Below are positions 28,733 through 36,867 of a stretch of DNA of 64,000 bases, one piece after another. Each line of letters starts with the position of its first letter. Position 1 is the first letter of the stretch. Source of the stretch: Stagnimonas sp965279705 (GTDB lineage: Bacteria > Pseudomonadota > Gammaproteobacteria > Nevskiales > Nevskiaceae); contig OZ257257.1 in assembly GCA_965279705.1 (NCBI GenBank), forward strand, positions 1,240,001 through 1,304,000. The letters run 5' to 3'. The notes beneath the pieces were generated by a model. The model searched no databases. It was given only the letters and a program-made list of their open reading frames with translations, and was not told where the DNA came from. The position numbers and the translations under genes were made by a program.

Positions 28733-29697
28733 GCTTGGCCGTGGCGGGCGAGGGCATGGGCACGGTGAGCGTCTGCCTGGCCACCTACCACCGCAATGAC
28801 CAGTTGGCCCTTCTGCTGGCGGATCTCGCCGCGCAAACCCGCCCGCCCGACGAAGTGGTGGTGGTGGACAACGACGCTGCCGGCAGCGCCGAGGCCACCG
28901 TCGAGCGCTGTCGCACCATCGTGCCGTTCCCGATCCAGTACGAAGTGCAGCCGGTGCAGAACATCTCGCGCACCCGCAACCGCACGGTGGCGCTGGCAAC
29001 GGGCGACTGGTTGGCGATCATCGACGACGACGAACGCGCTCCACCGCACTGGCTGACCGCCTTGCTGGCCACGACGCAGTCCGCCGCGGCTGACGGCGTG
29101 CTGGGGCCAGTGCACTGCATCGTGCCACCCGAGGCCCCGGCCTGGATACGCCGCGGCGACTTCTACGCCACTCGTCACCACCCCACTGGCCAGACGTTTC
29201 CGCTCGACCGCATCAGCAAGGGCAATGCGCTGCTGCGCGCCAGCCGGGTCAAGGCGCTGGATGGCCCCTATGACGAGTCGCTGGGGCTTTCGGGCGGGGA
29301 GGATGGTGATCTGTATTGCCGCTTCGTCAACGCCGGCGGCAAGCTGGTGTGGTGCGAAGAGGCGCTGCTGAGCGAGCCGGTCGAGCCCTCGCGGCTCAAG
29401 GCGCGTTGGCTGCTGTTGCGTGCCCTGCGCGGCGGGCAGGACTACGCCCGGCATTGGCGCAGCGGTCACTACCAGCCGGTGCAGGCGCTGGATGTGCCGG
29501 TGTTCGTGCTGCGCGCCTTTGCGCAATGGCTGCTGGCCCTGCTGCTGGGCGTGCTGCTGCTGCCTTTGGGCCTGCATCGCGCCATGCCCTGGCTGGTGAA
29601 GGCCGCTGCCAACATCGGCAAGCTCTCGGCTTTCTGGGGTGCGCGCTATGGAGAATATGCAGCACCGGCCGCTGCGCTGAAGGGTGGCAAGGCATAA
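28729..29697 (+). CDS. Glycosyltransferase family 2 protein (paralogue B)
   Basis: 322 residues. Same architecture as paralogue A at 23349: VSVCLATYHRNDQLALLLADL, EVVVVDNDAAGSA, IIDDDER, GLSGGEDGDLYCRF, and a C-terminal hydrophobic helix around LLALLLGVLLLPLGL. By eye well over half the residues in the catalytic region agree, so the two arose by duplication within the locus. The start is either the GTG at 28729 (GTGA overlap with the flippase stop) or the ATG at 28756, nine codons later and just before the fold begins. Confidence 0.88.
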   Translation: MSLAVAGEGMGTVSVCLATYHRNDQLALLLADLAAQTRPPDEVVVVDNDAAGSAEATVERCRTIVPFPIQYEVQPVQNISRTRNRTVALATGDWLAIIDDDERAPPHWLTALLATTQSAAADGVLGPVHCIVPPEAPAWIRRGDFYATRHHPTGQTFPLDRISKGNALLRASRVKALDGPYDESLGLSGGEDGDLYCRFVNAGGKLVWCEEALLSEPVEPSRLKARWLLLRALRGGQDYARHWRSGHYQPVQALDVPVFVLRAFAQWLLALLLGVLLLPLGLHRAMPWLVKAAANIGKLSAFWGARYGEYAAPAAALKGGKA

Positions 29698-29729
29698 TCT
29701 TGCCTGCCGACTGACCACCCCTCATCGCC

Positions 29730-31115
29730 GTGCTCCAAAAACAGAACTCGCGGGCGCTCACCATCCAGGGCTCGGTCTATGCGCTGATTGTTGGCCTGAG
29801 CCTGTTGGCCATCGCGCGTCTCTGCGGCGAACAGGTCTACACCACCTACCAGATGCTGGCTCTGCTCTCTGGCCTGTTGGCTTATTTCGTGTTCCGCCGC
29901 TTCGATCTGGCCGAAAGCTGGCAGCCGGGCCGCGTCGGCGCGATGGGCACACAGGTGCTGGTCCACTGGGTATGGATGGTCACCGGCCTGCTGCTGCTGG
30001 GCTTGCTCAGCCAGTTTGCCGATGTCTTTGCCCGACGGGTGCTGGTGCTCTGGTTCATCGCCGTGCCGTTCTTGTTTCTGCTCGCTCATGTGATCGCCCG
30101 CTACGGCCTGCGCCGCGTACTGCCGCAGATGGCGGTGAAGCGCAGCGCGGTGATCGTGTTCGCCAACGATTCGGCGCGCATGCTCGGTGAGAAACTGCGC
30201 CACTCCAACCGCTACGACCTGCAAGGCTATTTCGACGACCGGGAAGAAGACCGCACCGGCGGCGGCATCCCCGGTTTGACTCTGCTGGGCAAGGCGCGCA
30301 ACGCCGCACAGTATGTGCGCGACCACGAGGTGGAAGTGGTGTTTGTGGTGCTGCCGGACTCCGGTGCCCGCCGCGCCATTGCGGTGATCGACGATCTCGG
30401 CAACACCACCGCCTCGCTCTATTACGTGCCGGACTTCTTCATGTTCTCGCTGCTGAAGGCGCAGGTGGGCGAGATCGAAAGCGTGCCGGTATTGCAGGTA
30501 GCCGAATCGCCGTTCTATGGCGTCGATGGCATGTTGAAGCAGCTGTTCGATTTCGTGTTCGCGTTCTTTGCCGTCATCGCCATTTCGCCGGTTTTGATCG
30601 GTGTGGCCATCGCGGTGAAGCTCTCATCGCCCGGCCCGGCCTTGTTCAAGCAGAAGCGCTATGGTCTCAACGGCAAGCGCTTCTGGGTCTACAAGTTTCG
30701 CTCCATGAAAATGGACGCTCCCGATGCCGGCACACGCCAGGCCACCAAGGACGACGACCGCATCACCCGCGTCGGCCGCTTCATCCGCAAGACTTCGCTC
30801 GACGAGTTGCCGCAGTTCTTCAACGTGCTCAAGGGCGAGATGAGCGTGGTCGGCCCGCGCCCGCACACCGTCGCCCACAACGAGCACTACCGCAAGGAAG
30901 TGCGCCGCTACATGCTGCGCCACAAGGTCAAGCCGGGCGTCACCGGTTGGGCGCAGGTCAACGGTCTGCGTGGCGAGACGGCCAACATCGAGCGCATGGA
31001 AGAGCGCATCCGCTTCGACCTCGAATACATCCGCATGTGGTCGCCCTGGGTCGATATCAAGATCATCTTCCTGACGGTGTGGACGATCGCCCGTGGCGAC
31101 GAAAATGCGTATTGA
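29730..31115 (+). CDS. wcaJ: Undecaprenyl-phosphate glucose (hexose) phosphotransferase, WcaJ family
   Basis: 461 residues. Four N-terminal membrane helices, a CoA-binding-like cytoplasmic domain, a fifth hydrophobic segment (FDFVFAFFAVIAISPVLIGV), then the bacterial sugar-transferase domain with KRYGLNGKRFWVYKFRSMK, SLDELPQFFNVLKGEMSVVG and HKVKPGVTGWAQVNGL. It starts repeat-unit synthesis by transferring hexose-1-phosphate to undecaprenyl phosphate. The only suitable start is a GTG at 29730. Its 3' end overlaps the next gene by 11 bases. Confidence 0.95.
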   Translation: MLQKQNSRALTIQGSVYALIVGLSLLAIARLCGEQVYTTYQMLALLSGLLAYFVFRRFDLAESWQPGRVGAMGTQVLVHWVWMVTGLLLLGLLSQFADVFARRVLVLWFIAVPFLFLLAHVIARYGLRRVLPQMAVKRSAVIVFANDSARMLGEKLRHSNRYDLQGYFDDREEDRTGGGIPGLTLLGKARNAAQYVRDHEVEVVFVVLPDSGARRAIAVIDDLGNTTASLYYVPDFFMFSLLKAQVGEIESVPVLQVAESPFYGVDGMLKQLFDFVFAFFAVIAISPVLIGVAIAVKLSSPGPALFKQKRYGLNGKRFWVYKFRSMKMDAPDAGTRQATKDDDRITRVGRFIRKTSLDELPQFFNVLKGEMSVVGPRPHTVAHNEHYRKEVRRYMLRHKVKPGVTGWAQVNGLRGETANIERMEERIRFDLEYIRMWSPWVDIKIIFLTVWTIARGDENAY

Positions 31116-32316
31116 GAGGCTCGGTGCGGCGTTGGCGCTGAGCCTTGCCGCGACCGCGGCGGGTGCACTCAACCTGCAGTTCAAGCCCTCGGTGCATGCC
31201 GAAGTACAGCGCGACGACAATGTATTCCGCGCGCCGGACGACCCTGCGCCCGGTGCCGCGCCGCGCGTCGGTGACACGATCAAGACTCTGGGCGCAGGAG
31301 CCAAGTTGACGCTGCGCGAAAGCCTGCAAGAGCTGGAGGTGCGCGGCGAGTTCGACCGCATCGACTACACCAGCCTCGACACGCTCGACTACAACCGTTA
31401 CTTGGTGGGCGCTGAAGCGCGTCTGGCCTATGCCTCGCTGCTGCGGTTGAAGCTGGATGCCGGGCGCGAACGCCGGCAGGAAAACTTCATTTACCGCGAC
31501 GACACCAACAATGGCTTCATCACCGTGGACCAGGCGACCGCCGAGCTGCGGCTGGCAGTGACGCCGCGCTGGACCGGCATTGCCCGCGCTGAGCATTATC
31601 AGACTGAAGCCTCGCGCATCGCCTCGCAGGACTACGATCTCAGCGAAGACGCGGGCGAGCTGGGTGTTGAGTACCGTCGCAATGGCTATTCGTCGCTCGG
31701 CCTTGCCGTGCGTGTCGCCGAGGGCGAATACCCGCGCCGTGTCGTCATACCGGGTGATGGTCGCGAAAAGGACTACGACCAGCAGAGTCTGCTGGCACGG
31801 GTCGGCTACACGCCCAGCGGTCTTTCAGACCTCACGATGCAGCTGGGCTACACACAGCGCCGCCACGACGATGCCGGCGTGCCGGATTTCAGTGGCTTTA
31901 CCGGTCGGGCCAGTTACACGCGTCGCTTCTCCGGCATCAGCCAGATGCAGCTGGAGGCCTACCGCGACCTGTATTACGTCGAAGACGTCAGCGCCAACTA
32001 TGTCGAGAACCTGGGCTTCAAGGCCACCTACGACTATCGCTGGTCGGCCAAGCTCGCCTTTGCGGTGGCGGCCGAGCGCTACGAGTCCAGCTACGAGGGC
32101 TCACCAGGTTTCACGGTGGCGGGCGAGCCGCGCAAGGACGATGTCTTCAACATTCGCCTCGGCCTCGATTACCAGCCGTTCTACCGCTTCAGCATCCTGC
32201 CGGAATACCGCTACGAACGGCGCGGCTCCAACGTGGCCAACAGCCGCTACGATTTCAGCGTGATCGGCGTCGATCTCGCCTACGAGTACGGCGTACGCAG
32301 CACACGCCGTAATTAG
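31105..32316 (+). CDS. epsL: Outer-membrane beta-barrel protein of EPS biosynthesis (EpsL-like)
   Basis: 403 residues. The signal peptide is MRIERLGAALALSLAATAAGA. The rest alternates short amphipathic strands with aromatic residues (LGLDYQPFYRFSILPEYRYE, DFSVIGVDLAYEYG), the pattern of an outer-membrane barrel. The early motif LQFKPSVHAEVQRDDNVFR matches EpsL-type proteins. These accompany EpsE/EpsF/EpsG in exopolysaccharide operons and may help export or anchor the polymer. I use the ATG at 31105 because it begins the signal peptide; an in-frame GTG lies four codons earlier. Confidence 0.85.
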   Translation: MRIERLGAALALSLAATAAGALNLQFKPSVHAEVQRDDNVFRAPDDPAPGAAPRVGDTIKTLGAGAKLTLRESLQELEVRGEFDRIDYTSLDTLDYNRYLVGAEARLAYASLLRLKLDAGRERRQENFIYRDDTNNGFITVDQATAELRLAVTPRWTGIARAEHYQTEASRIASQDYDLSEDAGELGVEYRRNGYSSLGLAVRVAEGEYPRRVVIPGDGREKDYDQQSLLARVGYTPSGLSDLTMQLGYTQRRHDDAGVPDFSGFTGRASYTRRFSGISQMQLEAYRDLYYVEDVSANYVENLGFKATYDYRWSAKLAFAVAAERYESSYEGSPGFTVAGEPRKDDVFNIRLGLDYQPFYRFSILPEYRYERRGSNVANSRYDFSVIGVDLAYEYGVRSTRRN

Positions 32317-32355
32317 CCTTCTCTTTGGCGTGCACGCACGCCGCTAAAAGCATCC

Positions 32356-33063
32356 ATGAACCTCATCAAGGCCTACAACAACGCCGACTTCCTGAACGGC
32401 GACGACGCCCGCAGCGTGCGCATCCTCTGCGAATATCTGGAGCCGCTGTCGCGCCTGAAAAGCGAGGGCGTGAGTCGCGCCATCGTTGCCTTCGGCTCGG
32501 CCCGCGTGCGTCGTCTCACCGAGGGTGCGACCGGTGTCGACTACTTCCATGACGCGGCCGAACTGGGCGAGCGGCTGGCGCGCTGGACCACCGACACCCA
32601 TGCGGCGAACGAGCGCTATCACCTGGTCACCGGCGGTGGCCCCGGCATCATGGAAGCGCTGCACGAGGGCAGCGCGCGAGTGAATCGCGCGCTCAATGTC
32701 GGCATCGGCATCTCGCTGCCGTTCGAGCAGCACGGCAATCCTTATCTCGATGCCGGCCACGGCTTCGAGTTTCATTACTTCTTCATGCGCAAGTTCTGGT
32801 TCATGAACTTGGCGAAAGCGGTGGTGGTATTTCCGGGTGGCTTCGGCACGCTCGACGAGTTGTTCGAGGTGCTGACGCTGACGCAGGTCGGCAAGGCCGA
32901 ACGTATGCCGGTGGTGCTCTATGGCAGCGAGTTCTGGAAAGAGATCTTGCACATCCCGGCGCTGACCCGTCGCGGGCTGATCGCCGCCGACGATGAAAAC
33001 ATCTTCAGCTACGCCGACAGCGTCGAAGAAGCCTTCACGCTGCTGACCCGCACGCTGCCCTGA
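32356..33063 (+). CDS. LOG-family nucleotide 5'-monophosphate phosphoribohydrolase
   Basis: 235 residues, Rossmann-like lysine-decarboxylase/LOG fold. The signatures TGGGPGIMEALHEGS and PGGFGTLDELFEVLTLTQ carry the residues that bind and cleave nucleoside monophosphates at the N-glycosidic bond. Members range from cytokinin-activating enzymes to housekeeping nucleotide scavengers; which applies here cannot be told. It starts 39 bases after the barrel protein gene and may be read through from it. Two small hairpins follow. Confidence 0.88.
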   Translation: MNLIKAYNNADFLNGDDARSVRILCEYLEPLSRLKSEGVSRAIVAFGSARVRRLTEGATGVDYFHDAAELGERLARWTTDTHAANERYHLVTGGGPGIMEALHEGSARVNRALNVGIGISLPFEQHGNPYLDAGHGFEFHYFFMRKFWFMNLAKAVVVFPGGFGTLDELFEVLTLTQVGKAERMPVVLYGSEFWKEILHIPALTRRGLIAADDENIFSYADSVEEAFTLLTRTLP

Positions 33064-33119
33064 ATTAGGTTCCTCTCCCGAAGACGGGAATTAGGTTTCT
33101 CTCCCGAAGGCGGGAGAGA
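33062..33119 (+). repeat. Two 26-bp tandem repeats, each with a hairpin
   Basis: The unit GAATTAGGTT...CTCCCGAA.GCGGGA starts at 33062 and again at 33088 with two mismatches. The second copy folds as TCTCTCCCG (33098-33106) / CGGGAGAGA (33111-33119), 9 bp with a 4-base loop; the first has a 5-bp version. No T-tract follows. It lies between two convergent genes and may act as a weak or Rho-assisted terminator. Confidence 0.65.
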
Positions 33120-33137
33120 GCAGAGCAGCTTCGAGAG

Positions 33138-33401
33138 CTACTTGCTCTTGACGATGCGGGGCTTTTCTTCGCGGAAGAGATAAGCCTCAAGGTCTTCCTC
33201 AACCAGCTTGCGCAGGTCGCGGGCCTCGCGGTACTTCTCCACATCACGCCAGTCGCGGCGTTCTTCGCCTTCGGCCGTCTCGATGTCGGGCACGTCTTCG
33301 GTAAAGCCCGAGTCGTCACCGGCGTAGTCATCGTAGGTTTTGGCCGCAGCTTCGGCTTGCGCCTTGGCTTCTTTGGCTTTCTTGCTGGGACGTCCTGCCA
33401 T
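33138..33401 (-). CDS. Small charged protein, possibly PA3496-like
   Basis: 87 residues. It begins MAGRPSKKAKEAKAQ, has an acidic middle, and ends with a conserved-looking helix RRDWRDVEKYREARDLRKLV followed by EEDLEAYLF. That helix resembles the short PA3496-like proteins of pseudomonads and relatives, whose function is poorly known; the match is from memory and tentative. There is no signal peptide or membrane segment. Start ATG at 33401. Confidence 0.6.
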   Translation of the reverse strand: MAGRPSKKAKEAKAQAEAAAKTYDDYAGDDSGFTEDVPDIETAEGEERRDWRDVEKYREARDLRKLVEEDLEAYLFREEKPRIVKSK

Positions 33402-33486
33402 TTCTCTTCACTGGTTCTAAAAGCGGGCGCGTTTTAACAGGCTTGGGGCCATAAGGGAAGTGTCGCGCGTGAAAGTCCTTTGTGGA

Positions 33487-34113
33487 TCAGCGCCGCACCA
33501 GTGGTGCCAGCTGTCCCAAACGTCGCGCCCGCCGCCAATCTGCGGGGTTGTCGAAGTCTTCGCGTGGCGGCGACAGCCGCTGCAAAATGCCCTCGCGCCG
33601 CAGGCGGCGAGCGGTTTGTGCGCACTCCGAGCCGCTGCTCCAGCGCACGCCGGCGAGCGGTGGCAGCGGCTTACGGTTGCCGATCAGTACATAGCCGCCA
33701 TCGGGCGCTGGCAGCAGCACGTAATCGCTGCTGGCGAGCGCTGCTGCGGCCTGCTGCAAATCGGCCAGCTGCAAGCCGAAGGCATCCGAGCCGATCAGCA
33801 GGCCTGGCTTCTGCCTCAGCGTACTGCGAATCCTGGTGCCGAGATCGCCGCGTCCCTGCCTCGCCAGCCGCATGCCGAAACGCTGGCGGCACTGCATGAA
33901 GAATCCATGTGCCGCGTCGGGTGCCCCCCAGAGTGTGACGTTTTCAGCGCCTGCCGCTGCGCAGGCAGTGGTTAGGGCACGCTCCACCAGCCGCCGCTGC
34001 ACCCACGCCGCACCGCGCGCGCCGAGGCGCGGCATGAGCCTGGTTTTGCACTGCCCCGCGATGGGCGCACGGGCAAAGATGTGGACGCGCATGGGCATGG
34101 CGAGAGTGGTCAT
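33487..34113 (-). CDS. DUF2064 / TIGR04282-type glycosyltransferase-like protein
   Basis: 208 residues. GT-A-like nucleotide-binding fold seen from MRVHIFARAPIAGQCKTRLMPRLG at the N-terminus and VLLPAPDGGYVLIG in the middle. The usual GSDCPGL motif reads GSDAFGL. Its substrate is unknown. I chose the ATG at 34113, which has GGAG 6 bases upstream. The open frame extends further, but that extension is the translated antisense of tRNA-Ala and not protein. Confidence 0.85.
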   Translation of the reverse strand: MTTLAMPMRVHIFARAPIAGQCKTRLMPRLGARGAAWVQRRLVERALTTACAAAGAENVTLWGAPDAAHGFFMQCRQRFGMRLARQGRGDLGTRIRSTLRQKPGLLIGSDAFGLQLADLQQAAAALASSDYVLLPAPDGGYVLIGNRKPLPPLAGVRWSSGSECAQTARRLRREGILQRLSPPREDFDNPADWRRARRLGQLAPLVRR

Positions 34114-34142
34114 TAATAGCTCCATTCTGCCTCGTGATCGGC

Positions 34143-34171
34143 TGGCGTTTCGCAAATGCGCCGCGTAGACT
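34143..34171 (+). promoter_or_regulatory. Possible promoter of tRNA-Ala
   Basis: TGGCGT (34143-34148), 17-base spacer, TAGACT (34166-34171), 14 bases before the mature tRNA. Both boxes are weak matches. Confidence 0.35.
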
Positions 34172-34185
34172 CCCGGCGTCTTCAC

Positions 34186-34261
34186 GGGGTGGTAGCTCAG
34201 CTGGGAGAGCGCTGCGTTCGCAATGCAGAGGTCGGGAGTTCGATCCTCCTCCACTCCACCA
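34186..34261 (+). tRNA. tRNA-Ala (anticodon CGC)
   Basis: 76 bases with encoded CCA. Acceptor stem GGGGTGG / CCACTCC (one G-U), D-arm GCTCAGCTGGGAGAGC, anticodon loop TTCGCAA giving anticodon CGC for codon GCG, and T-loop TTCGATC. A terminator hairpin follows 37 bases downstream. Confidence 0.97.
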
Positions 34262-34298
34262 TTCAAATAGTTTCAGAGAGTCTCAAAACGTTGAGCAG

Positions 34299-34322
34299 CC
34301 CTACGGAAACGTGGGGTTTTTT
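34299..34322 (+). terminator. Rho-independent terminator of tRNA-Ala
   Basis: CCCTACG (34299-34305), GAAA tetraloop, CGTGGGG (34310-34316), then six T. Confidence 0.88.
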
Positions 34323-34362
34323 CGTTTGTGGGGCAGCTGTTGAGAGTCAGCCTTGCAGCAGA

Positions 34363-34394
34363 CCAGGATGAGCACTGATGTGTGCTCATCCTGG
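34363..34394. terminator. 13-bp perfect hairpin downstream of the HU gene
   Basis: CCAGGATGAGCAC (34363-34375) and GTGCTCATCCTGG (34382-34394) are perfect inverted arms with a 6-base loop, 7 bases past the HU stop. There is no T-tract on either strand, so it may be a Rho-assisted terminator or an RNA 3'-end stabiliser. Confidence 0.65.
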
Positions 34395-34401
34395 ACCGAC
34401 C

Positions 34402-34791
34402 TCATGCAGACGCTGCGTCCTTGAGTTTCTTGAGCGGACGCACGCGAATCTTGATGGAGGCAGGCTTGGCTGCAAACCACTGCTCGACGCCGGTGAACGG
34501 GTTCGGACCCTTGCGCTTGGGCTTGGCGGCAATCTTGAGTGCGGAGATTTTCAGGAAGCCGGGCAGTACGAAAGTGCCTGCGCCCTTCTTGCTGACGGAC
34601 AATGCAATTGCACCTTCAAGCGCAGCGAGCACGAGGCGCACTGATTTCAGCTCAACGCCGCTTTGTTCGGCAACATGGGCAAGAAGGCCTGTTTTATTCA
34701 GGGCGGTCTTGATCGGCTTTGCGACTGCTTTTGCGGGGGCAGCCTTCTTGGTTGCGGCTGGCTTTTTAACGGGGTCTTTCTTGGTGGCCAT
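34402..34791 (-). CDS. HU/IHF-family DNA-binding protein with lysine-rich tail
   Basis: 129 residues. The N-terminal ~28 residues are a Lys/Ala/Pro-rich histone-H1-like tail (KKPAATKKAAPAKAVAKP). This is followed by an HU-fold domain: NKTGLLAHVAEQSGVELK, then FVLPGFLKISALKIAAKPKR and GPNPFTGVEQWFAAKPASIK, matching the DNA-binding arm region. The HU fold is recognisable but divergent (IKI for VKF). It probably compacts or bends DNA. Start ATG at 34791. Confidence 0.9.
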   Translation of the reverse strand: MATKKDPVKKPAATKKAAPAKAVAKPIKTALNKTGLLAHVAEQSGVELKSVRLVLAALEGAIALSVSKKGAGTFVLPGFLKISALKIAAKPKRKGPNPFTGVEQWFAAKPASIKIRVRPLKKLKDAASA

Positions 34792-34989
34792 GAGTACTCG
34801 TTCTCGATGTGGAGGGGTGCCGCGTAGAGACGGCTCAGCACTCTAAAGCAATATCCGGATGAATCTCGCCTGTAGGCAATCTGTTTCGTTGCAGAAAGAA
34901 GGCGGATAAGTACTCAGCCTTCTGCCGCAGCGCGCTTGTCGGCAAGCTGACCCATGGTGCATTGATAGGTCGTCGAGTCTGGAGCAGGC

Positions 34990-35313
34990 ATGCAAGAAGA
35001 GTCGCTTGAAGAACCGAAGCTCGAAGTCATCGAGGCGATGATCGGTGCTGCACTCATCGAGTTCGGTACCGACTGGTGCGGCCACTGCCGTGCCGCGCAG
35101 CCGCTGATCGCAGCGGCTCTGGAGCGGCATGCGGCCGTGAAGCATCTCAAGGTCACCGACGGCAGCGGCCGGCCACTGGGCCGCCACTACCGCGTCAAGC
35201 TTTGGCCCACTCTCATCTTCCTGAAGGACGGGCGAGAGGTTTCGCGGCTCGTAAGGCCGCAGCGAATGGCGGATATCGACGCGGCACTGCTCGCAATCGT
35301 CAATGCGGAATGA
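34990..35313 (+). CDS. Thioredoxin-like protein
   Basis: 107 residues, one thioredoxin fold. The active site is WCGHC (Cys30, Cys33), rather than the usual WCGPC, with a cis-proline at Pro73 (KLWPTLIFLKDG). There is no signal peptide, so it is cytoplasmic. A protein disulfide reductase or a specialised oxidoreductase role is likely. Its stop overlaps the start of the next small gene (ATGA). Confidence 0.9.
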   Translation: MQEESLEEPKLEVIEAMIGAALIEFGTDWCGHCRAAQPLIAAALERHAAVKHLKVTDGSGRPLGRHYRVKLWPTLIFLKDGREVSRLVRPQRMADIDAALLAIVNAE

Positions 35314-35588
35314 GCGCAAGCGGAAGGCCTTGGGTTCAGCCGCAATCAAGTCGGGTGGTCAATGCTCGCTTGCGTCAATCACTCCACGCACCGGACGGCT
35401 CGATGGACATCACAATGGTCTTCAATCGCAACGCGCACATTGATCAATGCCTTCGATCCTTGCAAAGCGGACAGGATGTCGGCTTTCTCGAAACCCTCGG
35501 GCGACCGTATCAAGAGGTGGTTGCCGCACAGGAGCGTCTGCTCTGCGCGGTAGAGCGGCTCGCTGACCGATTGAGACCGACGGACTGA
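35310..35588 (+). CDS. Small protein of unknown function
   Basis: 92 residues from the ATG at 35310, overlapping the thioredoxin-like stop. The first ~30 residues look poorly structured. The second half (from MDITMVFNRNAHIDQCLRSL, ATG 35403) forms amphipathic helices and may be the true protein of 61 residues. No family recognised. Position between two same-strand genes with only 4 bases to the next supports translation. Confidence 0.5.
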   Translation: MSASGRPWVQPQSSRVVNARLRQSLHAPDGSMDITMVFNRNAHIDQCLRSLQSGQDVGFLETLGRPYQEVVAAQERLLCAVERLADRLRPTD

Positions 35589-35592
35589 TTTG

Positions 35593-36672
35593 ATGCGAAG
35601 CCACCACCGTGCAGGGTTTTGGTTTCTGGGCCTTGTTGCGGCTGTGGTGCTGATCCGCGCGTTGCTGCCCTATGGCGTGCTGCGCATCGTGAACGGGAAG
35701 CTCAGCAATATGGGCGACTACCACGGCGTCGTACAGGATGTTGATCTGCATTTATGGAGGGGCGCCTACACGCTTCACCAACTCAACATCGAGAAAAACA
35801 ACGGCGAGGTTCCCATCCCCTTGCTCTCAGCGCCAAAGGTCGAGCTTTCGCTGGGTTGGCGGCAACTGCTCCGCGGCGCCTTGGTGGGCACCGCGGAGTT
35901 CCAGCAGCCTGATCTGAACTTCGTTGATGCCGAGGCCAGTGCCAGAAAGCAGGTTGGTGTCGGTGTGGACTGGCGCCAAAAGCTGCAGGATTTACTGGCG
36001 ATCCAACTCGATGAGGTCGTGGTGCGGGACGGCAGAGTGCACTTTCGCAACCTGAGCTCCACCCCGCCGGTGGACCTCAAGGTCACCGACGTACAGATTG
36101 TTGTGCGCAACCTCACCAACTCCAGCAGCGCCATACGCAGGGCTACGTTCGATGGAACGGCGAAGGTCTTCGACCAGGCCCGTCTCGATACATCGGGAGA
36201 GTTCGACCCCATTGGCCGACCGGACAGCTTCGTTTTCAAGCTGCGGGTGCTCGATATCGACCTGACGCTGGCCAACAGCTTCGTGCGTGCCTACTCCGGG
36301 CTCGACATCGCCTCTGGCAGCGGCGATTTCGTTGCCGAAGTCACCGCTGAAAAAGGCAGGATCAGCGGCTATGCCAAACCCTTGATCAAAGACCTCAAGG
36401 TTTTCAGCTGGGCGCATGATGGCGATACCAAAAGCACCAATCCGCTGCGCGTGATCTGGCAGTCTCTCGCCACCGTCGCGGTCGAGGTGTTCACCAACCG
36501 CCGCAACGATCAATTCGGCACCCGAATTGAACTGAGGGGCTCCATCGACGACAGCACCGTCAATGTGCCGGGTGCGCTCTGGGGCATCGTGCGTAATGCG
36601 TTCATCAAGGCATACAAGCCTGATTTCGAGTCACTGCGCGACGCTGCAAAGCCCAGCAAGGATTCAAAGTGA
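35593..36672 (+). CDS. DUF748/AsmA-like membrane-anchored protein
   Basis: 359 residues. An N-terminal membrane anchor (FWFLGLVAAVVLIRALLPYG) is followed by a periplasmic domain with repeated beta-rich blocks, for example DVDLHLWRGAYTLHQLNIEK, VRDGRVHFRNLSSTPPVDLKV and FVAEVTAEKGRISGYAKPLI. This is the DUF748 pattern, related to AsmA-type bridge proteins that act in envelope lipid homeostasis. The exact function is unknown. ATG at 35593 is used; the previous gene ends 4 bases before. Confidence 0.85.
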   Translation: MRSHHRAGFWFLGLVAAVVLIRALLPYGVLRIVNGKLSNMGDYHGVVQDVDLHLWRGAYTLHQLNIEKNNGEVPIPLLSAPKVELSLGWRQLLRGALVGTAEFQQPDLNFVDAEASARKQVGVGVDWRQKLQDLLAIQLDEVVVRDGRVHFRNLSSTPPVDLKVTDVQIVVRNLTNSSSAIRRATFDGTAKVFDQARLDTSGEFDPIGRPDSFVFKLRVLDIDLTLANSFVRAYSGLDIASGSGDFVAEVTAEKGRISGYAKPLIKDLKVFSWAHDGDTKSTNPLRVIWQSLATVAVEVFTNRRNDQFGTRIELRGSIDDSTVNVPGALWGIVRNAFIKAYKPDFESLRDAAKPSKDSK

Positions 36673-36841
36673 CGCCGAGACATGCCGGTTTTGAGTAGAT
36701 GGCGATTCTGGGTGCCTGCCGAAGACCGCGAATGGCCTGATCGCCGACACATACCTCATCGAATCGGCGTTAAAATCCGCAGGCAGAAAATCTTCGGCAG
36801 GTGTGAATCCAGCCAAGACTCTCTGCCCATTGTTTCATAAG

Positions 36842-36867
36842 GCCCACTTAGTCCAGTGGGCTTTTTT
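36842..36867 (+). terminator. Rho-independent terminator upstream of astC
   Basis: GCCCACT (36842-36848), loop TAGTCC, AGTGGGC (36855-36861), then six T. It ends whatever transcript enters from the DUF748 gene or from the structured region before it. Confidence 0.8.

Noticed and set aside
34114..34266. N-terminal extension of the DUF2064 protein containing EEDRTPDLCIANAALSQLSY
   Set aside because: This is the antisense translation of tRNA-Ala(CGC) at 34186-34261, a familiar annotation artefact. The true start is the ATG at 34113 with its own Shine-Dalgarno.
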